14,901 nucleotides of DNA from Pseudomonas sp. UBA5782 (GTDB taxonomy: Bacteria; Pseudomonadota; Gammaproteobacteria; Pseudomonadales; Pseudomonadaceae): positions 3,096 to 17,996 of the forward strand of contig DIEE01000059.1 in NCBI GenBank assembly GCA_002418465.1. Direction: 5' to 3'. Shown here in pieces: positions 1 through 5,958 of the stretch; position 1 is the first letter of the stretch, and the number at the start of each line of letters is the position of its first letter. Position numbers and translations under genes: made by a program. The notes under the pieces were generated by a model that had not been told where the DNA came from, made no database searches, and saw nothing but the letters and a program-made list of their open reading frames with translations.

Positions 1-568
1 TCAGGGTGGCGTAGCCGTCGGTGTCGAAGCCCGGTTTCTTGGAGATCACGTTGACCGCGCCGCCGGTGGTGTTCTTGCCGTATAGCGTGCCCTGCGGGCC
101 GCGCAGGATCTCGATGCGCTCGAGGTCGAACAGCGGGCCGCCACCGGCGATGGGCGCATTCAGGTAGACGTCGTCGGCGTAGATGCCGACCGGGTAGACG
201 GTCGCCGCACCGGTGTCGCCGGCGCCCAGGCCGCGGATGATCCAGCGCGGACGGGCGTTGCCGTCGGGGTTCTTCGCCGAGGCGTTGGGGGTGAAGGTGG
301 TTACGTCGCCGATGTAGCGCGAGCCCTCGGCGGTGAGGTTCTCGCCCTTGACCACGGAAATCGCCGTGGGGATTTCCTGCTCGGTTTCCTCGCGGCGCTG
401 CGCGGTGACCGTAACGGTCTTCAGCGCGGTGGACTTGCTCGCGCCCTCCTCGCTCGACGTGGCGACGCCCGACGTAGCGACGTCCTCGGCATGGGCAAGA
501 CCGCCGAACGAGCCGGACAGCAGCAGACTCAGCCAGATTCCCCGGGTAATAGGATTGACGCGATGCAT
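1..568 (-). CDS. TonB-dependent outer-membrane receptor, N-terminal part (runs off left edge)
   Basis: Only the first 189 codons lie in the window. The protein begins with a signal peptide (MHRVNPITRG, a hydrophobic stretch at 11-25, cleavage likely after AHA at 27). A TonB-box-like stretch KTVTVTAQRRE follows at 50-60, then a plug domain with IRGLG (111-115), RIEILRGPQGTLYGKN (151-166) and TTGGAVNVIS (167-176). These are hallmarks of ligand-gated receptors that use TonB/ExbBD energy to bring scarce solutes into the periplasm. The ATG at 568 is supported by GGAG at 574-577, five bases upstream. The gene has its own sigma-54 promoter and paired activator-type sites, the same arrangement as the neighbouring organosulfur genes. 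I therefore infer that it imports the compound they handle, or a related sulfur source, rather than a siderophore. The ligand is not readable from the plug. The beta-barrel is outside the window, so integrity of the gene cannot be judged. Confidence 0.93.
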   Translation of the reverse strand, partial: MHRVNPITRGIWLSLLLSGSFGGLAHAEDVATSGVATSSEEGASKSTALKTVTVTAQRREETEQEIPTAISVVKGENLTAEGSRYIGDVTTFTPNASAKNPDGNARPRWIIRGLGAGDTGAATVYPVGIYADDVYLNAPIAGGGPLFDLERIEILRGPQGTLYGKNTTGGAVNVISKKPGFDTDGYATL

Positions 569-611
569 GTGTGCTCCAAATGTGCGAAAGGCAAACTTCG
601 AATGGAAATAG

Positions 612-627
612 GCAACTTTGAAGTTGC
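612..627 (-). repeat. Inverted repeat in the receptor mRNA leader
   Basis: GCAACTT and AAGTTGC form perfect 7-base arms around a 2-base centre. The repeat lies about 15-30 bases after the expected sigma-54 start point and about 45 bases before the receptor ATG. It could be a leader hairpin or an operator. Its GCAAC/GTTGC ends recall the upstream dyads, but the spacing differs, so I keep it separate. Confidence 0.5.
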
Positions 628-653
628 TTTTAATGAATGTGGCAAGGGGCTAT

Positions 654-669
654 AGCAGGCGCTGTGCCA
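654..669 (-). promoter_or_regulatory. Sigma-54 (-24/-12) promoter of the TonB receptor
   Basis: The minus strand reads TGGCACAGCGCCTGCT. It has GG and GC separated by exactly ten bases and matches the consensus TGGCAC-N5-TTGCW with one mismatch in the -12 element. The expected start point is near 642, giving a leader of about 75 bases. Activator-type dyads lie upstream at 796-845. Confidence 0.75.
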
Positions 670-795
670 AGTGTTGATACAGCCTTTGGTTATTTTCAAT
701 CCATTGAAATATAAGTATTTTTTTATAAATCGAAGAGAAACTTCAGGAGTTCCCCGAACGCATTTCGTATTTACCTCGGTCCCCTGCGGACGCCC

Positions 796-811
796 TGCTG
801 TCCAGGCAACA
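796..811 (-). promoter_or_regulatory. Proximal (degenerate) activator dyad for the receptor promoter
   Basis: The minus strand reads TGTTGCCTGGACAGCA, an imperfect copy of TGYTGC-N4-GCARCA. It starts 34 bases from the perfect dyad at 830-845 and lies 127 bases upstream of the -24 element. It is probably the weaker half of a two-site enhancer for the sigma-54 activator. Confidence 0.55.
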
Positions 812-829
812 GCGAAGGTGTGTTTCGGT

Positions 830-845
830 TGTTGCTGGAGCAACA
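830..845 (-). promoter_or_regulatory. Distal (perfect) activator dyad for the receptor promoter
   Basis: The plus strand reads TGTTGCTGGAGCAACA, with perfect 7-base arms around GG. The same 16-bp design occurs at 5916-5931 and 7242-7257. It is a likely enhancer site for the SfnR-type activator encoded at 7370-8452; that assignment is inferred from co-occurrence with three -24/-12 promoters. Confidence 0.65.
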
Positions 846-866
846 CCCGCTGCTGCGGACGCAATG

Positions 867-903
867 AAAAAGGCCGTCAGCTAGCGGATAGCTGACGGCC
901 TTC
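867..903 (-). terminator. Rho-independent terminator of the four-gene operon
   Basis: On the minus strand, 14-base perfect arms (AAGGCCGTCAGCTA with its complement) enclose a 5-base loop. The hairpin is followed by TTT, so the run of T at the 3' side totals five, including two paired bases. It starts 18 bases after the desulfinase stop codon. It separates the operon from the receptor gene, which therefore needs its own promoter. Confidence 0.9.
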
Positions 904-920
904 GGAACCGACCTACAGGC

Positions 921-1988
921 TCAGGCGAGCTTGCCGGCGGCCTTCCATTGGGCGAGCAAGTGTCGGGCTTCCTGCAACGGCGTCTGATCGACCCAGGACG
1001 CGAAATCGAAATCCTTGTCGATGAAACCGTGGGCGAGGAGGAAATCCTTTTGCACCCGCAGGCTGTCGACGATGTCGTCGTCGAGGCGCAACTGCAGGCC
1101 ATCGCTGACGCTGTCGTAGCTCGCCAGCAGGTTGCCGACCGGCACGCCGAGGTCCTGCGCGACGAGTTCGGCGGCCTCCTCCGGATGCGCCGCGGCCCAC
1201 TCTGTGGCCTGCAGCAGCCGCGCGAGGTAACGCACGACGATGTCGCGACGCTCCTCGAGCAAGGCGCGGCTGACCACCAGACCGCGCAGTACCGAAGGAT
1301 GCACGCGGGCGCGCGGATCGGAATGCTCGTGCAGGTCGTAGAGCGTCTGCACGTCGGCGAACGCTGCCACCTCGGCTGGCAGTCGCGCGGAGATCACCTC
1401 GACGTCGCCAAGGATCAGCCGCGCGACCAGCACCCGCGCCAACTCGACGAAATGATCCTTCTTCGGCGCCCCCGCCGCTGCCGCCGGAATCGACGGCTTG
1501 GAAATACGCACCAGTTCGACGTCGTCCAGGGTCAGCCCGACGGTCGCCAGGGTTGCCGAGTAGATCTTCAGCTGCTGGGCGATCAGCAGGTCGAAGGACG
1601 CCTCGTGATTGCCGATCAGCGCCAGGCGTTTGCCTTTCAGCTCGGCCGGCGAGTCGATGCCCGAACCGCGCAGGCTGAGCAGCGGATAGGACCCTTTCAG
1701 CCAGGCCAGTGCGACGACCTTGTTGTCCACGCCATTGGACTTGGCCCAGACCGCCGGCGCGTGGCCGGCGTTGCGCACCCACAGCCGCTCGTGGTGCGCG
1801 TAGTCGAGCTTGCCGGTGAAGCCGATGGACTTGAACTGAGTGTCCAGCCCCGGTTCGTCGGCGAACTCCTCCTGCAGATAACCGAGCTGGTAGGCCAGCG
1901 CGGATGCGGTCGGCACGGCCGGGCAACGGGTCAGGCTGAGGCTGGTGAGCGCCGCCGGCGCGGGCGTTTCGAGGGTGGCTTCAGTCAT
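921..1988 (-). CDS. DszB-like sulfinate desulfinase (catalytic Cys present)
   Basis: This 355-residue protein is the size of DszB (365), the enzyme that hydrolyses 2'-hydroxybiphenyl-2-sulfinate to the phenol plus sulfite. It aligns with DszB from memory: LTRCPAVPTAS (19-29) matches the strand carrying nucleophile Cys27, giving Cys22 here. RNAGHAPAVW (72-81) matches the segment with Arg70 and the glycines. Later blocks LDDVELVRIS and KDFLLAHGFIDKDF also match. The DszB His60 position is not strictly kept, but a His pair (65-66) lies close by. There is no signal peptide, so it is probably a cytoplasmic enzyme, although the fold is that of SsuA-like binding proteins and automatic annotation may call it one. 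AAGGAG lies seven bases before the ATG. It is the last gene of the operon, 30 bases after the amidohydrolase. The substrate is unknown; a binding-only role is not excluded. Confidence 0.78.
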   Translation of the reverse strand: MTEATLETPAPAALTSLSLTRCPAVPTASALAYQLGYLQEEFADEPGLDTQFKSIGFTGKLDYAHHERLWVRNAGHAPAVWAKSNGVDNKVVALAWLKGSYPLLSLRGSGIDSPAELKGKRLALIGNHEASFDLLIAQQLKIYSATLATVGLTLDDVELVRISKPSIPAAAAGAPKKDHFVELARVLVARLILGDVEVISARLPAEVAAFADVQTLYDLHEHSDPRARVHPSVLRGLVVSRALLEERRDIVVRYLARLLQATEWAAAHPEEAAELVAQDLGVPVGNLLASYDSVSDGLQLRLDDDIVDSLRVQKDFLLAHGFIDKDFDFASWVDQTPLQEARHLLAQWKAAGKLA

Positions 1989-2011
1989 GCGCTTGCTCCT
2001 TGAAGGTGTGG

Positions 2012-2032
2012 AGCGCTTTCATTGAAAGCGCT
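2012..2032 (-). repeat. Perfect inverted repeat at the amidohydrolase-desulfinase junction
   Basis: AGCGCTTTC and GAAAGCGCT form 9-base perfect arms around ATT. The repeat covers the last codons and stop of the amidohydrolase and ends 23 bases before the desulfinase ATG. There is no T-run, so it is not a standard terminator. It could stabilise the 3' end of the upstream message or tune the ratio of the two products. Confidence 0.6.
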
Positions 2033-3029
2033 GCAGGATGTCGCGACCGTTGCCGAGGATCGCCTCGAGATCGGCGGCCGGCAGGTCGGCCGTGCGGAAC
2101 TGTGCGAGCACCTTGTCGCTGGGCAGCAGCGGGTAGTCCGAGCCGAACAGGATGTGCCCAGTGCCGAAGGTGCGCACCGCCAGGGCCAGCGCCTGCGGGT
2201 CGGTACCGAGGATGCCGGTGTCGATGTACAGGCGGCGCAGGCCGGGCAGCGGGCTGGGTAATCCTTCGCGCTGGACCCGCGCCTCGATCGAGCCGGTGAT
2301 GAACGGCAGCACGCCGCCGAGCATCGCCAGTTGCACGCTGACGTCCGGGTAGGCGTCGAGGAACGGGGTCAACCCGAGGGTGATCCAGGCGCCGGCGAAC
2401 TGCGAGGTCGACTCCAGCAACCAGCGCGCGGTGGCGGCGTCGGCTGCCGGCGGATGCGACCACTGGCCGGGAACGCTCGGGTGCGCCAGCCCGGTGTGCA
2501 GGTAGATGTGGCTGCGGTGCTTCTGCGCCACCTCGAAGATCGGCGCCAGCGCCTCGGCACCGGCCAGGTTGAGAAAGGCGCCGGCCGGCAGCACGGCGCC
2601 AATGAAGCCCAGCTCGCGGTGAGCGCGGTCCAGCTCGGCGGCGGACCAGGCGATATCCGCGGTGGTCAGCGCGGCCAGGCCGCTGAGGCGCTGCGGGTAC
2701 CGGGCGACCAGCTCGGCGAGGTCGTCGTTGTAGGTGCCGAACAGTTCGCGGGCATCCGCCGCGTCCAGCGCCGGGTCGACGCCGAGGGTGGTCGGCCAGG
2801 AGATCACCTGGCGCTCGATGCCCGCCTCATCGATGTGCGCGATGCGCGTCGGGCCGTCGAAGAACGACGGGCCGATCGGTAGCGTGCGGCGCAGCACCGA
2901 GGATTTCACCTCGAAGCCGATCTCGCCCTGCTCGTTGCGGACGATGCGCGGCGCCTGCTCACGACGCTCGAGGAACGCCAGGGCATTGGGCGACAGCCAG
3001 TGGGTATGCCAGTCGATGATCCGGCTCAT
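2019..3029 (-). CDS. Amidohydrolase (ACMSD-like metal-dependent hydrolase/decarboxylase family)
   Basis: The 336-residue protein belongs to the amidohydrolase_2 branch of TIM-barrel enzymes, which includes ACMSD and gamma-resorcylate decarboxylase. Metal-ligand positions are visible: HTH at 8-10, His178 in IYLHTG and Asp298 in FGSDYP. The family's catalytic His before the glycine pair (AHGGG in ACMSD) is replaced by Met236 in LAMLGGVLPF, so a standard decarboxylase mechanism is doubtful. The ATG lies one base after the stop of the DszC-like gene, indicating translational coupling; GAGG within the upstream gene can serve as the binding site. Placed between a DszC-like oxygenase and a DszB-like desulfinase, it probably works on the carbon part of the same substrate, perhaps hydrolysing a ring-opened or ester/amide intermediate. 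That role is inference. Confidence 0.82.
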   Translation of the reverse strand: MSRIIDWHTHWLSPNALAFLERREQAPRIVRNEQGEIGFEVKSSVLRRTLPIGPSFFDGPTRIAHIDEAGIERQVISWPTTLGVDPALDAADARELFGTYNDDLAELVARYPQRLSGLAALTTADIAWSAAELDRAHRELGFIGAVLPAGAFLNLAGAEALAPIFEVAQKHRSHIYLHTGLAHPSVPGQWSHPPAADAATARWLLESTSQFAGAWITLGLTPFLDAYPDVSVQLAMLGGVLPFITGSIEARVQREGLPSPLPGLRRLYIDTGILGTDPQALALAVRTFGTGHILFGSDYPLLPSDKVLAQFRTADLPAADLEAILGNGRDILQRFQ

Positions 3030-3030
3030 G

Positions 3031-4314
3031 TCAGGATTTCCTCGCGTCGGCAGCTTCCGGCTTGGCCTGGAAGCGCGAAGGGAAACGCACGGCGACGTCG
3101 TTGAGGGCGAAGTCGCCGACGGTGCGCAGGGAAAGGATCAGCGGATCGTGGGTGGCCAGGGTGCGGGCGTCTCGCCAGAAACGATCGAAGTTGTTGTCCT
3201 GGTTGCTGCCACGGCCGCCGGCGAACTCGAACACCTTCGGGGTGATTTCCAGTGCCACCTGGGAGCTGTTGGAGCGCAGTGCGAGGGTCTTGGCGGCGAG
3301 CACGCCGAGCTCTTCCTCGCTGATCTGCGCGCGCTTGTCCCAGCCGACCTGGAGCTCTTCGATGGTCTTGTCGAAATAGGCCAGCGCGGCCTGCGCCTTG
3401 ATCCACAGTTCGCCGTACTGGGTGAGGATCAGCGGGTCCTTGGCCAGCGACGCGGCGCCGGGAGAGATCGACTGGCGGGTGTCGTTGCGCGCGTAATCGC
3501 GGGCGGTGTCCAGCGCGGCCAGGGCCGAGCCGAGGTACACGGCGGAGTAGTAGACCGCGCCGAAGGTGGTCCAGAACGGCAGCGCGGACAACTGCGCGCC
3601 GGCGTGTTTCCACGGGATTACCTCATCGGCGAACAGACGCACGTTGTCGAACACCACGGTACTGGAGTCGGCGCCGCGCAGGCCGATCTGCTTCCAGTCG
3701 TCCTCGAAGCGGATGCCTTCGCGGTCGGTCGGCAGGTAGCCGTAGATGTAGTGCGTGCGGTCGCTGTGCTCGGCCAGCACGGTGGTGATCTCGGCCAGCG
3801 GCGCGCCGGTGTTCCACTTCTTGCGCCCGTTGATCACGTAGCCGCCCTCGGGATGCGGCTCGGCGAGGAAGTCGCGGTTCACGTACTGGGTGACGTTGCC
3901 CCAGTACCAGCGGTTCTCCACCGCCTTGCGCACGATGGCCTCGTTGTGGCCGACGAAGTCGTGGAACAGCGGCACCGCCGAGTTGTAGAAGTGGAAGCCG
4001 AGCAAGGCGCCGACCGAGCCGTCGCCGCGGGCGATCTCCAGTACCGACCAGGCGGCCTCGCGTACGCTGCCGCCGCCACCGCCGAACTCGCTGGGATAGA
4101 ACAGGTTGACCAGGCCGGTCTCGCGCAGGCGGCGGATCTGTTCCACCGGACGCGCGTGCTGGCTGTCACGCTGGTTGGCCTGCTGGCGGAACTCGGCGCC
4201 CAGTTGGCGCGCCAGACCGATCCAGTCCTTCGGATAGGGCAAATGCGGGATGTCGTTGCTGGACAGGTGGCGATTGATCGCGTCCTTGGCCTGCGCCGTC
4301 GCGAGATTAGTCAT
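3031..4314 (-). CDS. DszC-like flavin-dependent monooxygenase (acyl-CoA dehydrogenase fold)
   Basis: The 427-residue protein has the acyl-CoA dehydrogenase fold but resembles the group D flavin monooxygenases DszC and SfnB. GFHFYN (106-111) corresponds to the DszC block with His92, and NRWYWGN (134-140) to NNWWTGN. FDRFWRDARTLATHDP (376-391) corresponds to the C-terminal signature with catalytic His391, here His389. There is no Glu base of the kind acyl-CoA dehydrogenases use in an evident position. DszC oxidises dibenzothiophene to the sulfone using reduced FMN and O2, so the expected reaction here is S- or C-oxygenation of an organosulfur compound. A flavin reductase is required and none is in the window. 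The start at 4314 overlaps the MFS stop by eight bases (ATGACTAA) and has GAGG upstream; the longer start at 4359 would be internal to the MFS gene and lacks support. Confidence 0.85.
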   Translation of the reverse strand: MTNLATAQAKDAINRHLSSNDIPHLPYPKDWIGLARQLGAEFRQQANQRDSQHARPVEQIRRLRETGLVNLFYPSEFGGGGGSVREAAWSVLEIARGDGSVGALLGFHFYNSAVPLFHDFVGHNEAIVRKAVENRWYWGNVTQYVNRDFLAEPHPEGGYVINGRKKWNTGAPLAEITTVLAEHSDRTHYIYGYLPTDREGIRFEDDWKQIGLRGADSSTVVFDNVRLFADEVIPWKHAGAQLSALPFWTTFGAVYYSAVYLGSALAALDTARDYARNDTRQSISPGAASLAKDPLILTQYGELWIKAQAALAYFDKTIEELQVGWDKRAQISEEELGVLAAKTLALRSNSSQVALEITPKVFEFAGGRGSNQDNNFDRFWRDARTLATHDPLILSLRTVGDFALNDVAVRFPSRFQAKPEAADARKS

Positions 4315-5629
4315 GGTGGACCTCGGTAGTGGATGTGTGGGCGGAAAGAGGCGCGGCATCGGCCGCGGTGGATCTGCCGAGCACGACGCTCAGCGCCAGC
4401 CAGACCAGGCCGGCCAGCAGGTAACAGGCCGGCGCCACCAGCAGCGCGCGCTGCAGGCCGAAGGCGTCGGAGAGATGGCCGATCAGCTCGGGGGCGACGA
4501 TGCCGGAGGTCCCGCCGCTGATCACCACGGAGAAGGACACGGCGCTGGTGCGCAGGTAGGCCGGCACGGTTTCCACGATCAGCGTGGTCAGAGTGCCGGC
4601 GCTGAGGCCGAAGATGACGATGCCGGCGACGATGAGCGCCTGGCTGGTGGCCACGTCATTGGCGGTGTAGGCGAGCAGGTAGAGCGGCGCGGCGATCAGC
4701 GAGGTGCTCGCCAGGAAGGCCGGGAAACCCCAGCGCCGGCCGCGCAGCAGCAGGCTCGACAGGTAACCGCCGATCAGCCCGGCCGGTGCGGTGTAGAGCA
4801 GCACCTGGGCAAGGAACAGCGAGGCCTGCTGGTTGGGGATGGCGTAGGTGCGGTACAGGTAAGCCGGAATCCAGATCTGCGTCATCATCGCGGTGAAGAA
4901 GAAGAACAGCCCCAGCGAGTGCAGCAGGTAGCCGGGATAGCGGAACACCGCCAACCCCTCGCGGAAGCTCAGCTTGTGGCGGACCACTGCCGCCCCGTCG
5001 CTGGCGCCGAGCTGCGGCTCCCTGATCCACAGCAGCACCAGTGCCAGCAACAGGCCGGGAATCCCGGCGATGTAGAAGGCGACGCGCCAGCCGTATTCGG
5101 CGGCCAGCCAGCCACCCAGCGCCAGCGCCACGGCCGAGCCGATCTTGTTGCGCAGCATGTACAGCGAGAACACCAGGTTGCGCCACTTTGGCCGGTACAG
5201 ATCGGCCAGCCAGCTCGGCGCCAGGCCACCGTAGGCGGCCTCGCCGAAGCCGGTCAGCACGCGCCAGAACAGCAAGCCGAGAAAGCCTTCGGCCCAGCCG
5301 CTGGCGATCGAGGCGAAGCTCCACAGCGCGACGCCGGCGAACAGCACCGGCTTGCGGCCGAAGCGGTTGGCCAGGTAGCCAAACAGTGGCGCGCCGACGA
5401 TCCCGGCGATGGTGAAAGACGACGACAGGCGGCCGATCTGTTCGTCGCTGAGGCCGAAGTGTTCCTTGATCGGGGTGATCAGCGAGGAAATGATCATCGC
5501 GTCGACCACGCAGACGATGCCCAGTGCGAGCATGAAGGCCAGCGACAGGTGGGCCTGCAGGTCACTGCTGCCAATTCCGCCCAGCGGCGTGGTCTTGAGG
5601 GGGGGCGCAACGGTATCCAGCGCAGCCAT
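4307..5629 (-). CDS. MFS transporter, spinster-like
   Basis: The 440-residue protein has about 12 hydrophobic segments. It carries the MFS loop 2-3 signature GYLANRFGRKP (84-94) and the segment RVLTGFGEAAYGG (123-135) typical of the spinster-like/aromatic-acid type carriers. It begins with a 25-residue polar N-terminus and ends in a short His-rich tail (EVHHD). ATG at 5629 is preceded by GAGG seven bases away. It is the first gene of the operon, expressed from the sigma-54 promoter at 5761-5776 with a leader of about 120 bases. It overlaps the monooxygenase gene by eight bases, so the two are coupled. It probably moves the organosulfur substrate, or a product of its breakdown, across the inner membrane. 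Direction and substrate are not determined by the sequence. Confidence 0.88.
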   Translation of the reverse strand: MAALDTVAPPLKTTPLGGIGSSDLQAHLSLAFMLALGIVCVVDAMIISSLITPIKEHFGLSDEQIGRLSSSFTIAGIVGAPLFGYLANRFGRKPVLFAGVALWSFASIASGWAEGFLGLLFWRVLTGFGEAAYGGLAPSWLADLYRPKWRNLVFSLYMLRNKIGSAVALALGGWLAAEYGWRVAFYIAGIPGLLLALVLLWIREPQLGASDGAAVVRHKLSFREGLAVFRYPGYLLHSLGLFFFFTAMMTQIWIPAYLYRTYAIPNQQASLFLAQVLLYTAPAGLIGGYLSSLLLRGRRWGFPAFLASTSLIAAPLYLLAYTANDVATSQALIVAGIVIFGLSAGTLTTLIVETVPAYLRTSAVSFSVVISGGTSGIVAPELIGHLSDAFGLQRALLVAPACYLLAGLVWLALSVVLGRSTAADAAPLSAHTSTTEVHHD

Positions 5630-5760
5630 CGGTTGCCTCGTGAGAGCGAAGGGGCTGCGGGTCCGGCCGAATGGCGGCGGGAAAACGGCGAGCTCGAAAG
5701 AAATCGGTGTGCGGGGCGGGATGAGCCGGTCGGCTGTTCCACCCTTGGCAATGGGTAGAT

Positions 5761-5776
5761 AGCAGCAAGCATGCCA
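5761..5776 (-). promoter_or_regulatory. Sigma-54 (-24/-12) promoter of the MFS operon
   Basis: The minus strand reads TGGCATGCTTGCTGCT, with GG-N10-GC spacing and close agreement to TGGCAC-N5-TTGCT. The proximal activator dyad ends 107 bases upstream, almost the same distance as at the 7085-7100 promoter (109 bases). This favours it over a second GG-N10-GC match at 5804-5819. The expected start point is near 5750. Confidence 0.75.
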
Positions 5777-5883
5777 GCCACTTCCGGGCGCCGATGGATT
5801 GGCTGCAAGCCAGAAACCACGCGCCTTTCAGCTTTCCAAGGAGACTTGATCGGAGTGCGTGCGCCAGCCTCTGCCGGCGCGAC

Positions 5884-5899
5884 TGCTCGGCTGTCAGCA
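5884..5899 (-). promoter_or_regulatory. Proximal (degenerate) activator dyad of the MFS operon
   Basis: The minus strand reads TGCTGACAGCCGAGCA, a degenerate form of TGYTGC-N4-GCARCA. It starts exactly 32 bases from the perfect dyad at 5916-5931, the same offset as in the pair at 7210-7257. Confidence 0.5.
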
Positions 5900-5915
5900 G
5901 CGGTTGCTGATGGAC

Positions 5916-5931
5916 TGCTGCCTGAGCAGCA
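5916..5931 (-). promoter_or_regulatory. Distal (perfect) activator dyad of the MFS operon
   Basis: The plus strand reads TGCTGCCTGAGCAGCA, with perfect 6-base arms around four bases. It is the best copy at this promoter and is centred about 174 bases before the expected start point, a usual enhancer distance for sigma-54 activators. Its right end overlaps the stem-loop at 5928-5958 by four bases. Confidence 0.65.
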
Positions 5932-5958
5932 GCCCGCGAGCGAGATAGGCGGGCTGCT
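5928..5958 (-). terminator. Stem-loop directly after the DszB-like/Ser gene
   Basis: On the minus strand AGCAGCCCGC pairs perfectly with GCGGGCTGCT across an 11-base loop, starting immediately after the TGA. No T-run follows, so it is a weak or Rho-assisted terminator, or a 3'-end stabiliser. Some read-through into the MFS operon is possible. Confidence 0.5.

Larger units (their letters stand above)
569..920 (-). other. Intergenic regulatory region between desulfinase terminator and TonB receptor
   Basis: This 352-bp gap contains no convincing gene. Reading toward the receptor on the minus strand it holds the operon terminator (867-903), a perfect dyad (830-845), a degenerate dyad (796-811), an AT-rich tract (about 686-730), a sigma-54-type promoter (654-669), a leader inverted repeat (612-627) and the receptor's ribosome binding site (574-577). 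The AT-rich tract lies between activator sites and promoter, where a bend would help looping. I found no perfect IHF consensus in it. Confidence 0.8.
5630..5958 (-). other. Intergenic regulatory region upstream of the MFS operon
   Basis: This 329-bp stretch has no convincing gene on either strand. It contains the stem-loop after the upstream gene (5928-5958), two activator dyads (5916-5931 and 5884-5899), a sigma-54 promoter (5761-5776) and about 120 bases of leader to the MFS ATG. I saw nothing else structured in the leader. Confidence 0.75.

Noticed and set aside
529..864. Minus-strand 111-codon ORF upstream of the receptor
   Set aside because: It lies over the promoter, dyads and terminator, overlaps the receptor start in another frame, and has no recognisable product.
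921..1988. Annotation as a periplasmic aliphatic sulfonate-binding protein (SsuA)
   Set aside because: No signal peptide, no ABC permease or ATPase next to it, and DszB-type Cys and Arg positions are present.
2734..4329. Plus-strand ORF of 531 codons opposite the amidohydrolase and monooxygenase
   Set aside because: It spans two well-supported genes on the other strand and has no domain.
4250..5758. Plus-strand ORF of 502 codons opposite the MFS gene
   Set aside because: It is a mirror ORF of a clear MFS gene in GC-rich DNA; its product is Gln/Gly/Arg-rich with no recognisable domain.
5804..5819. Second GG-N10-GC match on the minus strand upstream of the MFS operon
   Set aside because: It lacks the CA of TGGCA, and its distance to the dyads (about 65 bases) does not match the 107-126 seen at the other sites. 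It remains an alternative.
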